Shown: piece after piece, positions 19,546-29,894 of the stretch | Layout: each line of letters opens with the position of its first letter | Numbering within the stretch: position 1 is the first letter of the stretch | Assembly (NCBI GenBank): GCA_031835245.1 | Contig: JAVKOQ010000371.1 | Span: 1 to 49,000, forward strand | Length of the DNA stretch: 49,000 bases | Direction of reading: 5' to 3' | Source of the DNA: Balamuthia mandrillaris | Taxonomy: Eukaryota > Discosea > Longamoebia > Balamuthiidae | Notes under the pieces: generated by a model | The model's database searches: none | Told to the model about the DNA's origin: nothing | What the model saw: only the letters and a program-made list of their open reading frames with translations | Made by a program: the position numbers and the translations under genes

Positions 19546-22404
19546 ATGAGCCATGACTTCTCAAAAATAAAGCTATAAGATGAAAGGAAGACAGCATAGG
19601 TCTGCCCCTGAGGGATACCTCAGAGCAACTGCCCAGTTGCGAAGTACTTGAAATGAAGAAGGCTGTAGGCAATGCGCTTTCTCATATTTTGAACATGCCT
19701 CCTTCAACAGCGCCACTATATTTCTCCACTGCACGCCGTCTGCAGCATAGTCTTCCTCAGAATCGCTCTCATCTTCATCACAGTCCTGTGTCTCATCGTC
19801 TTCTTTATTCAGCTTTACCAATTTTGTTTTCAAGGCCTTGGCTGGTATGAGGTTGTCTTCTTGTTCATCCAATTCTAAGAAAGCAAGTTGTTCTTGCCTC
19901 GAGTTAGGAGAAGAGATCATGGTTTCTTCTCTTGAAGTTACCGAGTCTCTTTCCGCTGATGGGGATGCATCCGCTTGCTTTGACTTCAAAAGAAGGCTGG
20001 CTTTGTGATATATGGCATTGGCCCAGTTGAACAGGATTTCGTAGTCATCTCTTTTTAACTGCCAGGCTCTGTCATATCGAGCAATAGCTCGATCTAGCAG
20101 CTGTAAGCTCTCCTGTTTTTATTGAAATGGTAATTTTAGTACATGTAATGACGAGGTGCGGCAGGGAGAGGTAAAGACATACATGATTGCAGCATTGAAC
20201 TAGAGCGGGTGTGGATGTTAGTCTCAACTGGTGCTGCCTTATGCGATGTCGTTGGAACAAACAATTTCCCCACTTAAAAAACGCCTTTCAACACAAACAA
20301 AAACCCAAAAAAAGTAATCGAAAGTATAAAGATCGCAAGAAAAAAAAGCAGAGCAGAAGGAGAGGAAAGACAGAAAGACAAGAGCAAAAGAGAGTAAGAC
20401 AGCGGGCAGAACAGAGAGTAGGAAACATAGAACAGAGGAATGGAACCTGATAATCGTATGGCTCAATGGAAAGGGCAGCCTTGAACTTGTTGCCACTTAC
20501 TCGATACAAGTCATCCGCTTCTTTACCAGACATGGATGCTGCCTATCAAAGCATAGTAGTATGTTTTAACAAAAAAGAAATAGAAACAATAAATAAAACA
20601 AAATGATGAGCATTAACAAACTTTCAAGTACAAAGACAACGCCCAGTTGTGAAGGGAACGTGCATCAGAAGGGTTTCTAGCAATAGCTTCCTTGAATTGC
20701 TTCTGAGCCAAAGTGAAGTAATCATCTGACTTACGCAGAGCTGGCAGCGATTCTTCCGCAGATATTGCATGTTCTGTTGCCACCAACAATGTGCGAGGAC
20801 AAGAAAGAGAAGTAGATATTGGGAAAGTAGAAGAGGAAGCAGTAGCTCGAGAAAGTTGCAGTGGTGAAAGCGCAACAGAAGAAGCAAGCTTGGATAAAGC
20901 TGTTCCCTCTTCAAAAGAAATGCGATGGATGTGTTTAACTTTTGGTCGCATATGCATTGCGTTTATCAATTCACCAGCGCACACAGTTCGGAAAGGGTAT
21001 GCTTCGTCATGTCGAAACTTGAGTGCATTATTCTTGTGATTCCCAAACGAGTTCAGAAGGAAGAAGATAAAATGATTCTTTCCTCGAGGTCGCTGTTCCA
21101 TTCTTCGAAACAAAAATGTAGAGGAAGTAACACTTGCCTGCTCTTTTTCTTCTTTGAGTTGTTCCTCTGTCATGCAGAAGGAGATCCCAAGAAAGGCTTG
21201 CAACCGTTTCCACAAGCTTACCATTAAGATGTTGTCCACTATTTTTGGAGGCGCCATACTGCTTTGCTTCTTCATCTTCTTTTTCTTGTTAGCCTTCTTC
21301 TGGTTTTGAGAAGTTTTGTTCTCCTTCTCTTGAGAACTGTTCTTCTCTTGTTCTTTTTCCTTCCAAGTTGCTTTGCTCGAGAATCTTCGCTCTACCTCTA
21401 CTTCAACTCTTGTCCAATACATTTCTTCCTGTTGAACATCTTCCGTTGAAAATAGTATTCTTTCTTCTGTTCTTTTTGAGGTTTTGGCTATTGATGTGAG
21501 CTGTTGTAATAAAACGAACAGGAGATGACAAAAGTGTTTTGCCACAACTTCCTTGTAACGTTGTTCCTCATCTAGACAAAGCTGTCTCATCTCTCTTTTA
21601 ATCATTTGCTTCAATGTTCGTGCCACCATTTCTGTTGTCAGCAGCTGGTTAAGGAAAGCAAGTCTCCATTTTTTCCGTTCCCATAGCGTTTTTTGCTTTC
21701 TCTCTTTCTCTTCTCTTGACTTCGCCGCTTTGCCTCGTTTTTCCTTCTTCTTGTCTTTTTGCAGTATGACCTTCACTTTTTCTTTCTTCCTTTTCTTCCG
21801 CTTTTCTTTCTTCCATTTCTTTTCGCCGTTCATTTGTGTGATTATGTTTGCTCGAATAAGTCCCAGAAGCCGCATATTGATACCATTACGATGCAGCTGA
21901 AGCACCAACTCCTCAAAGTGTTGTTTACGTAGGCGTTCATCAATGTCTCTCTCTATTATCTTGTTCTTTGTGCCCGATTGTTTTGTACCCTGTTTTGCAC
22001 TATCAGTGTCTCTCCTTTGCTTTGAGTAGTCCCCATAGTCTTTGTTTTTTTCAGGGGTTTCTCCTCCTCTGCCTTGTTCCTCCGTTGGGTAAAAATGCTG
22101 AAAAAGCTGCCCAGCCATCTGTTCCACAAAACCAGGCACTATCACTTGTGCAAGATATTTTGTGGCGTCTACCACATCTGCGTTATGTTGTTTCTTATTT
22201 TGGAGCCAAAACCTGCAAGTCATTGTGTTATTCGAGAAGCGAGAGAGAGAGAGAGAGAGAGAGAGGAGAATACCCTGAATAGGAATCGGGACACAGCAAT
22301 GCCTTGGAATAGGTTTTCATAAATTCGGGTCTAAGAAGCTGAAATAGGAATCCTCCCTTGAGTCTGAGTATATGAATGTTAACAAGGTTAAAGTAATGAT
22401 ACCA

Positions 22405-22443
<39 letters not shown>

Positions 22444-22958
22444 GACAGAGAGGACGATTAAGCTCACGATTTATTTGGGGCAGCTGGAGGAAAGTAACGA
22501 GCCATATCGATGAGATAGTACCTTCCATCTCTCCCACGATGCCCTTCCACATCGCTACGTATGGATACGATCAGTTCCCGTTATAACAGAGGCATAAAAG
22601 AGTGCATAAAAGTTGATATTGCCACCTACCAAGAAGAATACAGCTTCACGGTTTGAGTTTTGCAATGATTAGATATGTATTCACCACAGAGATGATATTC
22701 TCTTGCAAGAAGCGCCATCTTTTCGTTGAAAGCTTTGACAGAAGCATGAATGTCCTTCCCTGCATTATTGCTCCCTGTAAAGTACGTTATGGTTAGTTTT
22801 TTCTTTCAGCAGCCCAGAGGGACAGAGAGACCATAAATGATAGTATCTTTGCCGAGTGGAAGTACGGATTGTGCAATAATGCGTCTTCCTCGAAAATCTA
22901 CTAACACAACTAAAGGAAAGTGCTGACAAAAAAGCAAACAATGGTTTAGAAAGTGCTC

Positions 22959-23002
<44 letters not shown>

Positions 23003-23125
23003 TCAGACTAGTCCTGCAACTCGGCGATCTAAGCATGCTATTAGCGACTTCAACTCATGTCCCTTGGTTTGTGATTATTATTAGCCACACGTGCTGTAAA
23101 GGGGATAGGAGAGGGGGGAGAGAGG

Positions 23126-23171
<46 letters not shown>

Positions 23172-23267
23172 AGGGAGGACGAAAGAACTCAAATACCGCT
23201 ACTTTCATTATACCTTCGTCCTCACCACCATATAACCCATTTTCATCTGGAAATAAATTTGAACGTT

Positions 23268-23315
<48 letters not shown>

Positions 23316-24083
23316 GGTAAGGCGGAAGCACGAACCGATTGCAAACTTGAAAAAGATGCCTTCAGCAAAATACCTGCACCAGTTAAGTTCGTTGTTAGGA
23401 GCCAAACAAAAACAAAACAGAAAAGAATAGAAAAAGCGACAAGAAAACAAGAAATAACAACAGCCAAACAAACGAAGCACAAACTTGGCACCACCGGCAG
23501 CGCCACCGACTTGGTTGGTGATAGGAGCGATAGTTCGCGGTTGATCGGGACCCCAAAATTGTTCTGCGATGAGACGAACAGCAATGCGTTCCGCCGTTTG
23601 CGTAAACTCTCGATAAAGGGATTGTATGCGACGAGCACGTTCCAGTTCGAACAACGCTCTTTCCTGCTCTTTTTTCGTTGGCACACGATTATGCGGGTGT
23701 AGGCCCCTCTCGTTCTCTTCTAGCTCGTTGGAGGGCTGTGGAGGCGAAAGCTCCATGAGAGACTGGTATTCTTCGTTCCAGTTGCGCCCTTGCGAAAGCA
23801 ATGCCTCTAACGCCGCAGCATCCATAGAGTTCCAGCTCTTTTGTTGTTGCTGTTGCAGCCCATCTTTTTCGTCCACCTTCCCTTCTTTTTCGTCCACCTT
23901 CCCTTCTTTGCGTTCGGTCTCCTCGAAATAATACGAACCGAGCCCACGAGGCAAATTTTTCCTGTTGCCTGAAAGGATACCACAACCATAATGTTCATCT
24001 CGTACCTCTTCTTCGGGTTCATCCTCGTCGCAATCACACTCTTCATATTGCACATAGGCGCCATCTTCGTCCTCCCCTTGCAT
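18620..24083 (-). CDS. CLU-domain and TPR-repeat protein
   Basis: Fifteen exons close in frame to about 1384 residues: 24083-23485, 23373-23336, 23246-23197, 23062-23009, 22922-22832, 22774-22630, 22554-22468, 22363-22274, 22212-20622, 20542-20447, 20284-20183, 20112-19619, 19498-19314, 19216-19012, 18947-18620. The N-terminus is acidic with a Gln run. Residues about 200-620 show CLU/TIF31-type motifs: LYGGEDE, GHELKSL, VLVDFRGRRIIAQSVLP, EGHRGRDGRYYLIDMARYFP, LLRPEF and HRNGINMRLLGL, then EMVARTLK. A Lys/Glu-rich segment interrupts the core at about 515-570. Residues about 850-1275 carry repeated TPR-like units with NWA and NYGNALF signatures. CLU proteins bind mRNAs for mitochondrial proteins and affect mitochondrial distribution; that role is inferred here. 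Most introns contain (CT)n on the coding strand. Confidence 0.85.
19505..19542 (-). repeat. (CT)n microsatellite in CLU-TPR intron 12
   Basis: About 19 GA units on the plus strand, so CT on the coding strand. It directly precedes the acceptor region of the next exon and extends the polypyrimidine tract. Confidence 0.95.
22239..22266 (-). repeat. (CT)n microsatellite in CLU-TPR intron 8
   Basis: About 14 units, CT on the coding strand, just downstream of the donor of exon 8. Confidence 0.95.
22409..22453 (-). repeat. (CT)n microsatellite in CLU-TPR intron 7
   Basis: CT units with a few GT-containing interruptions on the coding strand. Confidence 0.95.
22961..22996 (-). repeat. (CT)n microsatellite in CLU-TPR intron 4
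   Basis: About 18 units, CT on the coding strand, followed by a C-run next to the donor. Confidence 0.95.
23105..23169 (-). repeat. (CT)n microsatellite in CLU-TPR intron 3
   Basis: The longest of the gene's CT tracts, with CCCCTC interruptions at the acceptor side. Confidence 0.95.
23271..23312 (-). repeat. (CT)n microsatellite in CLU-TPR intron 2
   Basis: About 20 units, CT on the coding strand, filling much of a short intron. Confidence 0.95.
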
Positions 24084-24183
24084 TGCGTTTGCTTCTTTTT
24101 TTTTTTTAATGTAGGTCTACAAATAATGAAATATGATCGCTATGCCAGGTATGGAGAATGTAAAAAGAGAGACCACAAAGCCT

Positions 24184-26369
24184 TCACACGTTGACCTGTG
24201 TAGCATCTTTGGCAGAAGAGGAAGAGAGGAGCTTGCTGTGTTTCTGAAGGATGGGGTCCACTTCTTCTCGAATGAACTCTTCTACTTGTTGTGGAGCTCT
24301 ACCCACAAATCCAGAAGGTTCAAACATGTCGCTAAGCTGTGATCGTACCTCAGCATCAAACTGAGGGTCATTGGCTATTCGTTCCAATAAGTCGTTGTCT
24401 TTGCCTTCCTCCTTCACCAAACGGCCTTGTTTTGTTTGTTTTGTTTGTTTTGTTTGTTTGTTAAAAAAGAGAGGAGAGAGAGAAAGAGACAGAGGGAGAG
24501 ACAGAGGGAGAGACAGAGGGAGAGACAGAGACAGAGACAGAGACAGAGACACAGAGACAGAGACAGAGACAGAGAGGAGGAGGAGGAGGAGGAGGAGGAG
24601 GAAGGGAGGGAGACTACCATACCAGCTTCCATGGAATGTTCACGAATAACTTCGTGAAGATGTTGGCGGTCTCCTCCGCGTTTGACACAAGCCATAAGGA
24701 TGTTTTCAGTCGCCATGAAAGGCAACTCTGCATCAATGTGTTTTCTAATGACCAGCGGCCACACCTTTATGCCATCAATCACATTTGCTATGAGTCTTTA
24801 CATTGGTGCGTAGAACGTTAGAAGTTATTCACAAAAGAGCGAGAGAGAGAGAGAGAGCTTGTTTTCAGACCTTAAAATAACGTCCATTGCTAAAAAGGCC
24901 TCTGGAAGGGAAAGCCTTCTGTTTGCAGAATCATCCAAAGTCCGTTCAAACCACTGGTTGGCGTGTGTATGTGCCGCATTCGCTGTCATACTAATAACAT
25001 ATCTGAACATTCAAAGATGAGAAACGAAGAAGATCATTAAGAACGAGAACAAAGAGAGAACCTCGATAGGGCACAGATTCTTTCGCATCGCATAGGGTTA
25101 CGTTTATAGGCCATGGCACTGGAACCAACTTGCTTTTTTTCAAACGGTTCGTCCAACTCCTTCAAGTTCATGAGGAGGCGAACATCGGTGGCCAGCTTTT
25201 GCGCGCTTTGTGCCATGCCCGAAAGAACCGACAGCACAAAGTAGTCAATCTTGCGGGTATACGTCTGGCCGCTAACACCGATAGGCTTGGTGAAACCCAT
25301 CAGCTCCGTCACGCGCCTGTCCAACGCTCTGACTTTTTCATGATCTCCATTTAAGAGCTCCAAAAAGCTCGCCTGCGTGCCCGTGGTGCCCTTGGCCCCT
25401 CGGAAGGGCATGTTGTTAATCCAGTAGTTCAATTGTTGGTAGTCTAGCAAGAAGTCTTGCAGCCAAAGAGTTGCTCTCTTGCCAACTCTATTTTCAAAGA
25501 GTTCAGAGAGCGCAGAATAATTTTTTTAAAAAAAAGTTAGGTGGCAAAACGAGATCAACCAATACGAATATGTAGGTACGTGGTGAGCTGGGCAGGTTGA
25601 TAGTGAGTGAAACCCAATGTTGGTAAGTTCTTGTACGCAAGGGCCATGTCCTTCAAAAGAGCCATCAAGTGCAGCATTTGTTTCTGCAAGATCTCCAAAC
25701 CGTCTCGCATCTGAATGAGGTCAGTGTTGTCTCCCACAAAGCAGCTGGTGGCTCCCAGATGGATGATGGGCTTGGCCGTTGGGCATTGTTCTCCAAAGGC
25801 ATGAATGTGACTCATGACGTCGTGCCTGAGCTCCCGTTCCTTTTTGGTTATTCATCAACATCAAATAAGAAGGTTGGAGAAGGTTGCTTTTGCTGACCTT
25901 ATTCTCGGCCACCTCCCAGTTGATGTTGTCAAGATGTGCCTGCATTTCGGCGATTTGTTTGTCAGTGATGTTGAGTCCAGCTTCCTTTTGTGCCTGCGCT
26001 AGTGCTACCCATAAACGGCGCCAAGTGGAGAACTTTTTCTGGGGAGACCAATTGAAGTTCATCTCTTTGCTGGTGTAGCGGCTGGTGAGTGGATTCTCGT
26101 AGGATGTTCTTTCATGTTGCTTCTCTGCAGCGCAAAAAAGAAGCAAGTGTTAGACGGAACAGCTTTGTTGTTGTTTGGTTGAGGAGGGAGAAAACAAAGA
26201 GATATTTACGTTCTGTTGTGGTGCTGGAGTAGAAAGAAGAGGCAACTAAACGTATTGAAGGCGACAATGCACTACAAGCATAAGGAGAGACTGATTGAAA
26301 CCTCAAGCGGTTACCAAAGCGGAACGACTTGCGGGGCGTAACAGAAAGCGTTGTTGTTCGCATGCGCAT
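24184..26369 (-). CDS. ADSL: Adenylosuccinate lyase with N-terminal extension
   Basis: Seven exons give 539 residues: 26369-26210, 26124-25898, 25839-25580, 25487-25062, 25002-24871, 24795-24623, 24425-24184. The enzyme releases fumarate in two steps of purine synthesis (SAICAR to AICAR, adenylosuccinate to AMP). Family hallmarks include [39 protein letters not shown], the signature loop [11 protein letters not shown], and [13 protein letters not shown]. The loop has Ala where the human enzyme has Pro. The first 55 residues exceed the usual length; they are Arg/Ser/Thr-rich, without acidic residues until near the end, and resemble a mitochondrial presequence. The start is ATG at 26369. The gene ends 100 bp before the CLU-TPR start. 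Confidence 0.95.
24430..24611 (-). repeat. Compound microsatellite in ADSL intron 6
   Basis: Successive tracts on the plus strand: TTTG units, GAGACAGAG units, ACAGAG units and a run of GGA triplets. It fills almost the whole intron. The coding strand is pyrimidine-rich apart from an AAAC block at the acceptor. Confidence 0.95.
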
Positions 26370-26477
26370 CACGAAACTGCAAATAAAAAAGAAAAATGTG
26401 CCCTATTCATTTTTACGTAGAAAAAAATTACTGTTTCCATGTGAACAGCTTTGGTCGAGATCCGCTTGTGGTACATA

Positions 26478-26559
26478 GCACGGATGGCCGAGCGGTCTAA
26501 GGCGGTAGCTTCAGGTGCTATTATCTTCGGATGCGTGGGTTCAAATCCCACTCCGTGCA
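26478..26559 (+). tRNA. tRNA-Leu (anticodon CAG), copy 2
   Basis: Identical over 82 nt to the gene at 18432, with the same type II fold and anticodon CAG. Flanks are shared only for about 5 nt upstream (ACATA) and about 11 nt downstream (ACTAGCTTTTT). It lies divergently 108 bp upstream of the ADSL start codon. Confidence 0.97.
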
Positions 26560-26565
26560 ACTAGC

Positions 26566-26571
26566 TTTTTT
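26566..26571 (+). terminator. Pol III terminator of tRNA-Leu copy 2
   Basis: A run of six T residues begins 7 nt after the tRNA. Confidence 0.85.
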
Positions 26572-26705
26572 ATTTTCTGCGAACAGGAGAGGGTTTTTTT
26601 TTTGCTAGCGTGGACCGCGCTGGTCCCTGACGGCATAACATGCAAGTTTAATTAATGGTAGGTAGCATCTCAACACTTGCTTGACTCAATAATTAAAAAA
26701 GTGTG

Positions 26706-27517
26706 CTACGGTTGTTCCTGGTCGCTTTTCTCTTCGTCTTCGTCGTTCCCATCCTCCACTTCATCATCTACCAAAGCCTCCACTGCAAGGTCAGTTCGTT
26801 GGAATATCCAGTCGCTGTGGCTGGTATCGAAGATGGAATTCGTGGGGCTGTCCTTAAGGCTTTCCATCAAAGCAGCCCCTCCCCCCGTTGTTGCCTCTTT
26901 TTGTGTGGTATCGCTGTTGGCGCTAATTGGCATCGTTCTACTCTTTTTCAACGCCTCCAATCTCTTTTTTTCTGTCTCTTGCATGCGTTCCTTCCATGCT
27001 CCCACCGCATCAGCAAATTCCAGAATGGCTTCGTTGGCCTGTAGTGTTAGAAAAACCGATTAAGTCTAGTTGAAAACAAGTGCTTTTTTACAAAAATCAT
27101 TAACTTGCAAACCTGACGATAAAATCGGTCATCTACCAAAAAGAGGCTATGAGCTCCATCCAGCAAGTGTACATTACCTTCGGAAAAAAACAAAATAGTA
27201 AACAACCAAAACAAACAAACAAAAAACCAAAGTGTAGAAACGATAAGTATTGGACAATACCATTTTGTGCATGAACTAGCCACTTTTCTTCAGTTTTCTT
27301 GTATTCCAGCTCTCCATGTAAGAATAGAACGTGTCCTGGATAGGATTTCAAATACTTCTCGTAATTCTCTTGTTCTTGCATTTGTTTAATATCTTCCCAT
27401 GCGTTGTGATAACATCCTGTAACGCAATATTCTGTTAAAGCAAAGTCCATGCGTTGCACATACAGGTGGACAGAGAGGAATAGACAAGCCAAAGGCAAAA
27501 TCGAATAGGAACACGAA

Positions 27518-27548
<31 letters not shown>

Positions 27549-27774
27549 GCCGAACGAACAACTCTTCCAACAGTTGTTGACTTATTTGTAAATTTCGATT
27601 GTTCCATGGATTGCCTGGGCCTTTAAAGGATCCCAAGGTTTTCATTTTCACGTTTCGGAGAAGGCCAGAACAGCGCCGCCTGGCATTCCAACCTCTGCTC
27701 CTGCTACGATAATAGCTCTAAGGCAAGAGCAAATCAAAGAAAAAATGAATAAAACTATTGAAGAGAAGGAGAGC

Positions 27775-27811
<37 letters not shown>

Positions 27812-28004
27812 ATACGTGACGAGGGAAGGATGTGTAGCAGCAAAGGCCATTGCAACATAGCCACCCAAGGAGAATCCCACAAGAGTTATGGACTTGCTGT
27901 GTGAGGCATATTTTGCAAGAATGTCTTCTATAACGCGAATGGCTAATAAAGAATACCGATTAGTAACGCATGGAGAGGAATTGAGGGAGAGGAGCGAGTG
28001 TGTA

Positions 28005-28051
<47 letters not shown>

Positions 28052-29591
28052 ATGGTAATGAAGAAAGATAAAAATCACCCGAATTCATTGTTAGCTTTTC
28101 TTTTGAGCGTGAACCATGGCCTGGCAAATCAGGTATCAGTAACTTGTAACGGCTTTGCAAGGCCTCTATTTGTCTACCAAAACTCTTGCGGGTAGCAAAG
28201 GCCGCATGAAGCAGCACCAATACCTTAACGTAGAATCATTCGTAAGACAGGTACTGAATAAAATAAAAAAAGATAAGAGAAAACTGTACAGGAGCATCTT
28301 CTGGGCCATAGATGTCATGAAAGGTGGAATAGTCAAGCGTGCTCAGACTGCGATAGCAGGCTTCACATGTCCTCTGCGGAGTAGGATAGCCCAATGCCTT
28401 TGGAAGCAGCAGCCATGTGTTGCTACACCTATTGAAGGGAAAAAACATACAAACACGAATGAGAGAGAGAGCGAGCGAGAGAAGAGAGACTAAATGTACT
28501 CATGACAAAAGACTTTGCCACAACCACGGCAGTGATGACGCCGTTTGAAAGTACTGAAGGGAATGGTGCATCGCTGACAAGACGCAGCATACTTGTCTTC
28601 CACCCATTTGGGACGCTCTGCAAAAGAGATTTTAATTTGTAAGTTTTGGTTGTACGGCGCCAAGAGGACAGCGGCTAGGACAACACAACAACCAACCAAA
28701 AATAAAAAACAAAACAACAAAACAACAAAACAAAATACCAAGTTGCATCGTGTCAAGGAGGGACTCCGCGTCACCGAGGGAAACTTCCCCGTTGGATACT
28801 CGCTTTTGTTTTCTATCGGTGGTTTTGGTGGAGGCATATGTATCACGGGTCGATCTCTCTTTGCTCTTGGCAGAAGCCAGTTGTCGCACGAGTTCGTTTT
28901 TCTCTTCCAACTCTTTCCGCAGGTTCTCAATTTCTTTCTCTTTCTCTAGCAGCCTACGTGCCGTTCCTTCTTCTTCTTCTTCTTCTTCTTCTTCTTCCTG
29001 GTTTGTTGTGGCGCCTCCGCTGTTCTCAGCATCCACTTTCTCTGCGTTTAGCTTGGCCAACTGTCCTTCTATCTCCTTTCGTCTCAAGAGGGCCTCCGCT
29101 TCCATTCGTCTAAACTGTTCTTGCTGCCAGCCCCACTGTTGTTGCTGCTGTTCGTAATCGTCGTCTTCTTCGTCCTCCTCATCCACAGCGTTGGCCAGGT
29201 GTTGGGACATAGGCATGGCAGTGGTAGGAAATGTTGGCCTATGTGAAGACCAATATCCTCCACCTTGTTCGCTCTCTTCTTCGCTCTCTTCGGTCTCCCT
29301 CCCTCCTTCTCTTATTCCTCCCTCTTCTTCACTTTCTTCTTCGCTCTCTTCTTCTTCTTCTTCTTCTTGATATTGCTGTTGTTGAAAGTACCCACCATAA
29401 AAAGCAGAGGTCTGGCTCGGCATTGGGGTAAAAGCAGGAGGTGCGGTGGTTGGCCCTTGCGCCACCACAGGCTTCCCAGCTTCCCATCCGCTTGGCAAAA
29501 AAGAGTAGAGACTTCCTCCACCGCCGCCTCCACTGCCTCCTAGAGAGCTTCCCGTTGTCGTGCCATAAGTCACCGCTCCTTCTCCGTCCAT
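26706..29591 (-). CDS. FYVE zinc finger fused to alpha/beta hydrolase
   Basis: Nine exons close to 696 residues: 29591-28739, 28617-28500, 28428-28290, 28223-28079, 27942-27816, 27700-27546, 27416-27261, 27177-27113, 27038-26706. Residues 1-285: Gly/Ser start, acidic and Gln-rich runs, then a coiled coil. Residues about 286-362: a FYVE domain with WVED, FKRRHHCRGCG and eight zinc Cys, plus TCEAC in place of the usual RVC. Residues about 372-600: an alpha/beta hydrolase with LLHAAF (oxyanion region), nucleophile elbow GFSLGG and histidine in DGAHSLF. The usual acid site HGxxD reads HGELE. FYVE domains bind PI3P on endosomes, so the hydrolase is probably brought to endosomes; its substrate is unknown. 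The tail is acidic. Confidence 0.88.
27519..27544 (-). repeat. (CT)n microsatellite in FYVE-hydrolase intron 6
   Basis: About 13 CT units on the coding strand, starting right at the donor of exon 6. Confidence 0.95.
27776..27809 (-). repeat. (CT)n microsatellite in FYVE-hydrolase intron 5
   Basis: About 16 CT units on the coding strand, close to the donor of exon 5. Confidence 0.95.
28009..28047 (-). repeat. (CT)n microsatellite in FYVE-hydrolase intron 4
   Basis: About 18 CT units on the coding strand followed by CACACATAC. Confidence 0.95.
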
Positions 29592-29894
29592 TTGTTCTGT
29601 CTTTTTATGGTTTTGCGTAGTGAGCACGACGACCCCGCCAGAGAGATAAAAGAAGAGAGGTCTACACCACACAAGGGGGAGAAAAAAATAGCAGCGTAAC
29701 AAGCAACCCCTCGGACAAGGACAACAACAACCCCCCCTTTTTTTTTTTCTTTTGCGACAAGCTGAATTTTTTTTTCCCGCGGCAGAGGTTAATTTCCGTC
29801 GACAAACAGAAAACCCCACCGCAAAAGGAAAAAAGGAAAAGAAAGAGCAGCCAAGCCAAGCGTTCCGCATTACCAAGGCTTTTCATCGCCGTCA
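29592..29894. other. Intergenic spacer upstream of the FYVE-hydrolase gene
   Basis: A 303-bp spacer between two leftward genes. It contains a C-run followed by a T-run (about 29729-29749) and purine-rich AAAAGGAAAA blocks. It presumably holds the FYVE-hydrolase promoter and the 3' end of the rhodanese-DsrE transcript. No RNA gene is seen. Confidence 0.5.

Noticed and set aside
19387-19578. Frames with Arg-Glu repeats
   Set aside because: These are translations of (GA)n microsatellites in introns; the same holds for similar frames at 22.0-24.7, 27.1-28.5 and 45.4 kb.
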